Below, in pieces: positions 60,291-64,000 of a DNA stretch of 64,000 bases. Position numbers and translations under genes: made by a program. Numbering within the stretch: position 1 is the stretch's first letter; the number at the start of each line of letters is the position of its first letter. Where the stretch lies: positions 62,001-126,000 of the forward strand of contig CAZQFV010000006.1 in NCBI GenBank assembly GCA_964592645.1, given 5' to 3'. The notes under the pieces are model-generated. The model searched no databases, was not told the origin of the DNA, and was given only the letters and a program-made list of their open reading frames with translations. The DNA comes from CAZQFV01 sp964592645. Lineage in GTDB: Bacteria; Chloroflexota; Chloroflexia; DTKN01.

Positions 60291-62459
60291 CTACGGCCAG
60301 CCCTTGGTGATCAACGGCAGGTAGATATACTTCAAACCCACGGCAAGGACCGGCGGCTCGGACGTCCTGTTGTTGAACTCGTTGAGTTCGTAGACATCAT
60401 AGATCGGCGCCGGCTTGGACGGCGTATCGTTGTAATCGACGTAGCCCACCAGGTGGTAGATGCCTGCCGTTGTGAAGGTATAGGTGGTTGTCAGCACGAG
60501 CGGCGGGGCCCCCTCCGGGAAGCTGTTGGGCTGCAGGCCGATGATCAGGGGACATCTCTGGGTCGGGCTGTAGACATCGCAACCGGCCGGCAGATCCGGC
60601 ACGACCGGGACATAGTCCGACCTCCCCGCCGGAAAGATCATCGCGTAAAAGCCGTTGCCCTGCGGCAGGTTGGAGCCGTTGTTGCGCACCGCGAGGGTGA
60701 TCTGCACCGGCTCGCCGAGAGGGACAAAGCCCGGACAGGTATCGCAACCCGTCACCGTCAGGGTCATGGCTTCCAGGTCGGGAGGCGCCAGTACGCTGAC
60801 GCGCACCCAGTTCAGCTGCGGTGTCTGGGTGGCCAACTCCATGTGGTTAAAGTTGCCGGTGAGGGTAACGGCGTACTGGAACAAGTCACACGTCGCGGTC
60901 AACGGGAAGGTAATCGCGCTGGTCTCGCTGATGCCGGCCGGCGAACCTATGGGTTCGGACCAGGGGGTCCAATCGCCCAGTTCGGGGCTATAGTAGCGAT
61001 AGGTCATCGAGATCGCCATAGTCGCCGGATTGGTGATGGTCGTGTTCCAGGAGAGGCCGGTCAGCGTGGCATGGTAGCCGGGCCAACGGACCGGGCGCAC
61101 GTCCCAGTAGGACGACCTGAAGGTGCCGTAGGGGGCGTAATAGGTCACCGTATTGTCCGGGGCGCTCTGCGCAAAGCGGCCTCCACCCCCGGCGTAGGCC
61201 GGGGCGATGTCCACCCGCAGGAGGGGCTCGGTGGGAGGGGGAGTGCCCGGCGCCCAGCCGCCGATCGAGTAGAGCCAGCCCATCTCGTCCTGGACGACGC
61301 CGTGGTAGTAACGGGGCGGATCCATGCCAATGGTCGACACCCATTCAAAGGTCTGTCCACTTCCATGGTCCACCAGGGCCGCGCGCACGTCGCCCGTCGG
61401 GCTGCAGCCGCCTTCCCCGCAGGCCCAGGCCCCGGCGACGGCCAGGAGCAAGCCGGATTGGTAGGCCGCGCCCTCGCTGGCGTAGCAGTTCTGCGGCAGG
61501 AACTCGGTGTTGACGCTCCAGCTGGGGATCATGCCGGTATCCGGATCCACCTCGCCAAAAAAGACAAAGTAGGAGTAGGTAGCCCCACTCACCCCACTAC
61601 CGCCACCGTAGACATAGATGCGGCCGTGCTCCACGGTCACCGCCGACTCCCGGTACCCGCCGACGGCCAAGGTGGGGAGAGGGGTCGTTGTCGACCAGAC
61701 AGTGATCTGCCCCGTGGTCGGGTCCGGCTCGGCCACATAGACCGTTTTCTGGGACACCCCGCCAAACATTCCACCCACCACATAGAGGCGGTTGTAGAGG
61801 ACCGCGCTTTCCATGTCGACAAGGGTATGGGGCAGGGGCGCGGTCGTCAGCTGCCAGGGTCCCAGTTGGCCGTCGGCCAGGACCTCGGCGAAAGCCACCT
61901 TGTCGTAGTAGGTGCTCATGCCGCCGTTGTCTTCCGCGCCGCCGATGACATAGAGAAAGGTCTTGTTGGTCTCGGTAAAGTGGAGAGCCGCGGCATCGCA
62001 GCGATAGAGTCCCTCGGGATAGAAGAGGATGTCCGTCGGCAAGGGGGTCGTGGTCTGCCAGTCGTCCAGGCGCGCCGTCGGGGTCAGCACGTTGGTGTAG
62101 ACGGTGGTGAAGTAGACGGCGTTCGAACCCAGGGTGGACCCCGTGTCTCCGCCGATCACATAGATGTGGCCATTGACCTGGGCGATCCCCATGCGGGCAA
62201 TCGGGACCAGGCCGGTAGTGTTACCCGGCACCCAGGGCTGGCCCAGGCCGATGGGCAGGAGCTGGATTTCGCCGTCGTCGCGCAGGGAAAGCGCCGAGTG
62301 GTAGAAGGATCCCTGGTTGAAATCCAGCAGCGTCGTATCGGTGAAGTAAAAGTTCAACGCCAGGGCCGGCCGAACGAACAGGAGGAAAAGCACCACGCCG
62401 ACGGCTACCAGGAGGATCAAGGTCAACGGGACCGTGACCGATTTTCGTCGTCTGCGCAT
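60291..62459 (-). CDS. Surface protein with Kelch-like repeats and CARDB-like domain
   Basis: The 722-residue protein has a basic N-terminus and a membrane helix (VPLTLILLVAVGVVLFLLFV), then Kelch-type repeats with paired glycines (GHIYVIGGDTGS, TFLYVIGGAEDNGG, NRLYVVGGMFGG, GRIYVYGGGSG, GWLYSIGGWAPG) forming a beta-propeller. Residues of about 570-700 resemble a CARDB adhesion domain (DLEAMTLTVTGC... ITLAVRNNGSN). It ends YIYLPLITKGWP, a tail common on exported Chloroflexota proteins. TGC-TATAAT on the minus strand at 62520-62515 is a possible promoter. Confidence 0.85.
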   Translation of the reverse strand: MRRRRKSVTVPLTLILLVAVGVVLFLLFVRPALALNFYFTDTTLLDFNQGSFYHSALSLRDDGEIQLLPIGLGQPWVPGNTTGLVPIARMGIAQVNGHIYVIGGDTGSTLGSNAVYFTTVYTNVLTPTARLDDWQTTTPLPTDILFYPEGLYRCDAAALHFTETNKTFLYVIGGAEDNGGMSTYYDKVAFAEVLADGQLGPWQLTTAPLPHTLVDMESAVLYNRLYVVGGMFGGVSQKTVYVAEPDPTTGQITVWSTTTPLPTLAVGGYRESAVTVEHGRIYVYGGGSGVSGATYSYFVFFGEVDPDTGMIPSWSVNTEFLPQNCYASEGAAYQSGLLLAVAGAWACGEGGCSPTGDVRAALVDHGSGQTFEWVSTIGMDPPRYYHGVVQDEMGWLYSIGGWAPGTPPPTEPLLRVDIAPAYAGGGGRFAQSAPDNTVTYYAPYGTFRSSYWDVRPVRWPGYHATLTGLSWNTTITNPATMAISMTYRYYSPELGDWTPWSEPIGSPAGISETSAITFPLTATCDLFQYAVTLTGNFNHMELATQTPQLNWVRVSVLAPPDLEAMTLTVTGCDTCPGFVPLGEPVQITLAVRNNGSNLPQGNGFYAMIFPAGRSDYVPVVPDLPAGCDVYSPTQRCPLIIGLQPNSFPEGAPPLVLTTTYTFTTAGIYHLVGYVDYNDTPSKPAPIYDVYELNEFNNRTSEPPVLAVGLKYIYLPLITKGWP

Positions 62460-62543
62460 CGTCCACCTCCAGGCATCGAGGATGCCGAGTCAACGGGCTG
62501 CTTGGGTGTGTCCCATTATAGCACAGCCCCGCGGGGGGGACAA

Positions 62544-63245
62544 TCACCCAAAAGTCCTAGTGGGCGGGGAAGGGCCCCATGCCCCGGCCAGGCGGTGAGC
62601 CAGGCGGGTAGTCTCGGGCAGGCGGTAGCGGGTGCAACAGGCCAGCACATAGTGGAGGGCCGTGGGCAGGTCCATGCGGTGCCCCGGCGAAACGAACAGC
62701 GGCGCCGTGCGCGGGCGCGTCCGCAGCGCGGCGCCGATGACCTCCGGCCCGTCGCGCAGCTCGGCCCAGTCGCCGCGCTGCGGGCCCAACGGGCCGTGCT
62801 GGCCGCAGAGCCGCGACTTGGCGCAGCCGATGCTGGGCAGGTCCAGGAAGAGCCCCATGTGGCAGGCCAGGCCCAGGCGCCGGGGATGGGCCGTGCCCTG
62901 CCCATCGAAGAGGACCAGGTCGGGCCAGAGGGTCAGCCTTTCGAAGGCGGCCAACACGGCCGGCCCCTCGCGAAAGGAGAGATAGCCCGGGATATAGGGG
63001 AACTGGACGGGCACCTCCGCCTGGGCCTGGTCGACGGCGGCCAGCGCCGGGAAGGACAGGACGACGACCGCGGCCCGGGCGCGTTCTCCGCGGAAGGAGA
63101 CATCGACGCCGGCCACGCGCTGCACCCGCTCCAGGTCGGGTGCCAGCCGCAACTGCCGGCGCAGCTCCTGCTGCAGGATCCCGGCCTCTTCCGGCGTCAC
63201 ATCCCAACGGTGCAAGCGGTTTATGCGCCCACCAGTGTCAGCCAT
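62544..63245 (-). CDS. nfi: Endonuclease V (deoxyinosine-specific)
   Basis: The 233-residue nuclease repairs deaminated adenine by cutting near deoxyinosine. The active-site strand AGVDVSF with its Asp, the motif YIPGYLSFREGP and the loop LFDGQGTAHPRRLGLACHMG are complete, and the conserved PSIGCAKSRL follows. The ATG at 63245 overlaps the end of ilvE by 25 bases, which couples it to that gene. Confidence 0.93.
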   Translation of the reverse strand: MADTGGRINRLHRWDVTPEEAGILQQELRRQLRLAPDLERVQRVAGVDVSFRGERARAAVVVLSFPALAAVDQAQAEVPVQFPYIPGYLSFREGPAVLAAFERLTLWPDLVLFDGQGTAHPRRLGLACHMGLFLDLPSIGCAKSRLCGQHGPLGPQRGDWAELRDGPEVIGAALRTRPRTAPLFVSPGHRMDLPTALHYVLACCTRYRLPETTRLAHRLAGAWGPSPPTRTFG

Positions 63246-64000
63246 CCGTGGCGATCCTCGACCCGGCCCTCGACGATAGCGAAGAAGGACTCCTGCAGCC
63301 GTTTGGTGATCGGACCGGGAGATCCCGAAGCGATAGGGAGCCCATCCAGCGAGCAGATCGGGGTGATCTCGGCGGCCGTCCCGGTGAAAAAGGCCTCGTC
63401 GGCCGTGTAGAAGAACTCGCGCGGCAGGACCTGCTCGACCACCCGCAGGCCCATCTCCTGTGCCAGGGTCATCACGGTGTCCCGGGTGATGCCCAGCAGG
63501 ATGGAGGAGGCCAACGGCGGCGTGTACAGGGTCCCGTCGCGCACGGCAAAGACATTGGCCCCGCTGCCCTCGCTGACATAGCCGCTGGGATCCAAGGCGA
63601 TCCCCTCGGCGTAGCCGTCCTGCACCGCCTCCATCTTCATCAACTGCGCGTTCATGTAGTTGGCGCCGGCCTTGGACATCGCCGGAAAGGTGTTGGGGGC
63701 CATGCGCGCCCAGGAGGTGAAACAAGCGCCGACCCCCTGCTCGATGGCCTCCGCGCCCAGGTAGCGGCCCCACTCGAAGGCGGCGACGACCACTTCGACG
63801 GGGCATTGCCGGGGGTAGACGCCGAGCTCGCCGTAGCCGCGAAAGACCAAGGGACGGATGTAGGCCGAGGGCAGGCGGTTGCGGCGCACCGTCTCCACGA
63901 TGGCCGCGGTGATCTCCTCGGGAGGATAAGGGATCGGCATGCGGTAGACCTTGGCCGAGTCGTAGAGGCGGCGCACGTGCGCCGCCAGCCGGAAGACGGC
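63221..64000 (-). CDS. ilvE: Branched-chain amino acid aminotransferase (partial)
   Basis: Some 259 residues of a fold-type IV PLP aminotransferase are seen; the N-terminus lies beyond the right end. The visible start AVFRLAAHVRRLYDSAKVY is typical of IlvE, and the PLP lysine lies in AMSKAGANYMNAQL. GYVSEGSGANVF and EAFFTGTAAEITPI supply the phosphate and carboxylate sites. It catalyses the last step of leucine, isoleucine and valine synthesis. Confidence 0.93.
   Translation of the reverse strand, partial: AVFRLAAHVRRLYDSAKVYRMPIPYPPEEITAAIVETVRRNRLPSAYIRPLVFRGYGELGVYPRQCPVEVVVAAFEWGRYLGAEAIEQGVGACFTSWARMAPNTFPAMSKAGANYMNAQLMKMEAVQDGYAEGIALDPSGYVSEGSGANVFAVRDGTLYTPPLASSILLGITRDTVMTLAQEMGLRVVEQVLPREFFYTADEAFFTGTAAEITPICSLDGLPIASGSPGPITKRLQESFFAIVEGRVEDRHGWLTLVGA

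Noticed and set aside
60453..63410. A 985-residue plus-strand open frame
   Set aside because: It crosses the Kelch-like gene, the endonuclease V gene and a promoter on the other strand, and its residue make-up is that of an antisense frame.

Overview
The window is about 64 kb of GC-rich bacterial DNA, densely packed with genes on both strands. Stop/start overlaps of the ATGA or GTGA type are common, and GTG and TTG starts occur. The gene set suggests a member of the Chloroflexota, probably near the Anaerolineae: large MalT-type LuxR regulators, GH113-like and GH26-like secreted glycosidases, proteins ending in a short YLPLITK-type tail, many TPR and zinc-ribbon membrane proteins, a decaprenyl-phosphate ribosyltransferase-like enzyme and an energy-converting-hydrogenase-like complex. 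This is an inference from gene content; no rRNA or tRNA gene was seen.

Layout. 1-3141: end of a chemotaxis cluster (cheB end, cheA, GAF coiled-coil protein). 3178-7850: a MalT-type regulator, a DUF362 ferredoxin protein and a 5'-truncated SDR remnant. 7859-14549: a carbohydrate region. A perfect-consensus promoter drives a long leader holding two tandem copies of a structured RNA ahead of a GH113-like glycosidase, facing a three-gene operon of membrane glycosyltransferase, processive GT2 and GH26-like lipoprotein. 14654-25808: a divergent Ser/Thr kinase, DUF1385, queD, amidohydrolase, acpS, GNAT-like protein, UDP-glucose dehydrogenase, MBL hydrolase, FecR-like protein, radical SAM protein, then a SufR-like and a Crp-like regulator. 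25854-42065: thioredoxin-fold protein, CNB-ferredoxin fusion, zinc-ribbon/TPR membrane protein, epimerase, glycosyltransferase, aspartylglucosaminidase-like enzyme, B12 radical SAM, methyltransferase, AI-2E-type permease, acetyltransferase and a 901-residue TPR protein.

42218-49407: a UbiA-type prenyltransferase followed by a six-gene complex-I/[NiFe]-hydrogenase-like operon. Its large subunit has lost one of the four nickel-site cysteines. 49485-52920: ECF sigma factor, anti-sigma factor and an ABC exporter. 52973-57451: coaX next to a complete ECF vitamin transporter whose leader contains an intrinsic terminator. 57497-58181: a broken IS5-type transposase. 58297-64000: small membrane protein, L-asparaginase, degenerate GGDEF protein, Kelch/CARDB-like surface protein, endonuclease V and the end of ilvE.

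Two families of dispersed intergenic repeats are present: a roughly 75-bp family with inverted ends (four copies, placed as pairs around gene blocks) and a GC-rich palindromic family (three copies). The most promising undescribed item is the tandem RNA at 8041-8235: two 61-nt units with four covarying or compatible base pairs, a TTGACA-16-TATAAT promoter upstream and a U-tract directly after the second unit. It looks like a tandem riboswitch of a class I do not recognise. Second are the putatively attenuated ECF operon leader and the hydrogenase-like complex with a Cys-to-Thr change.
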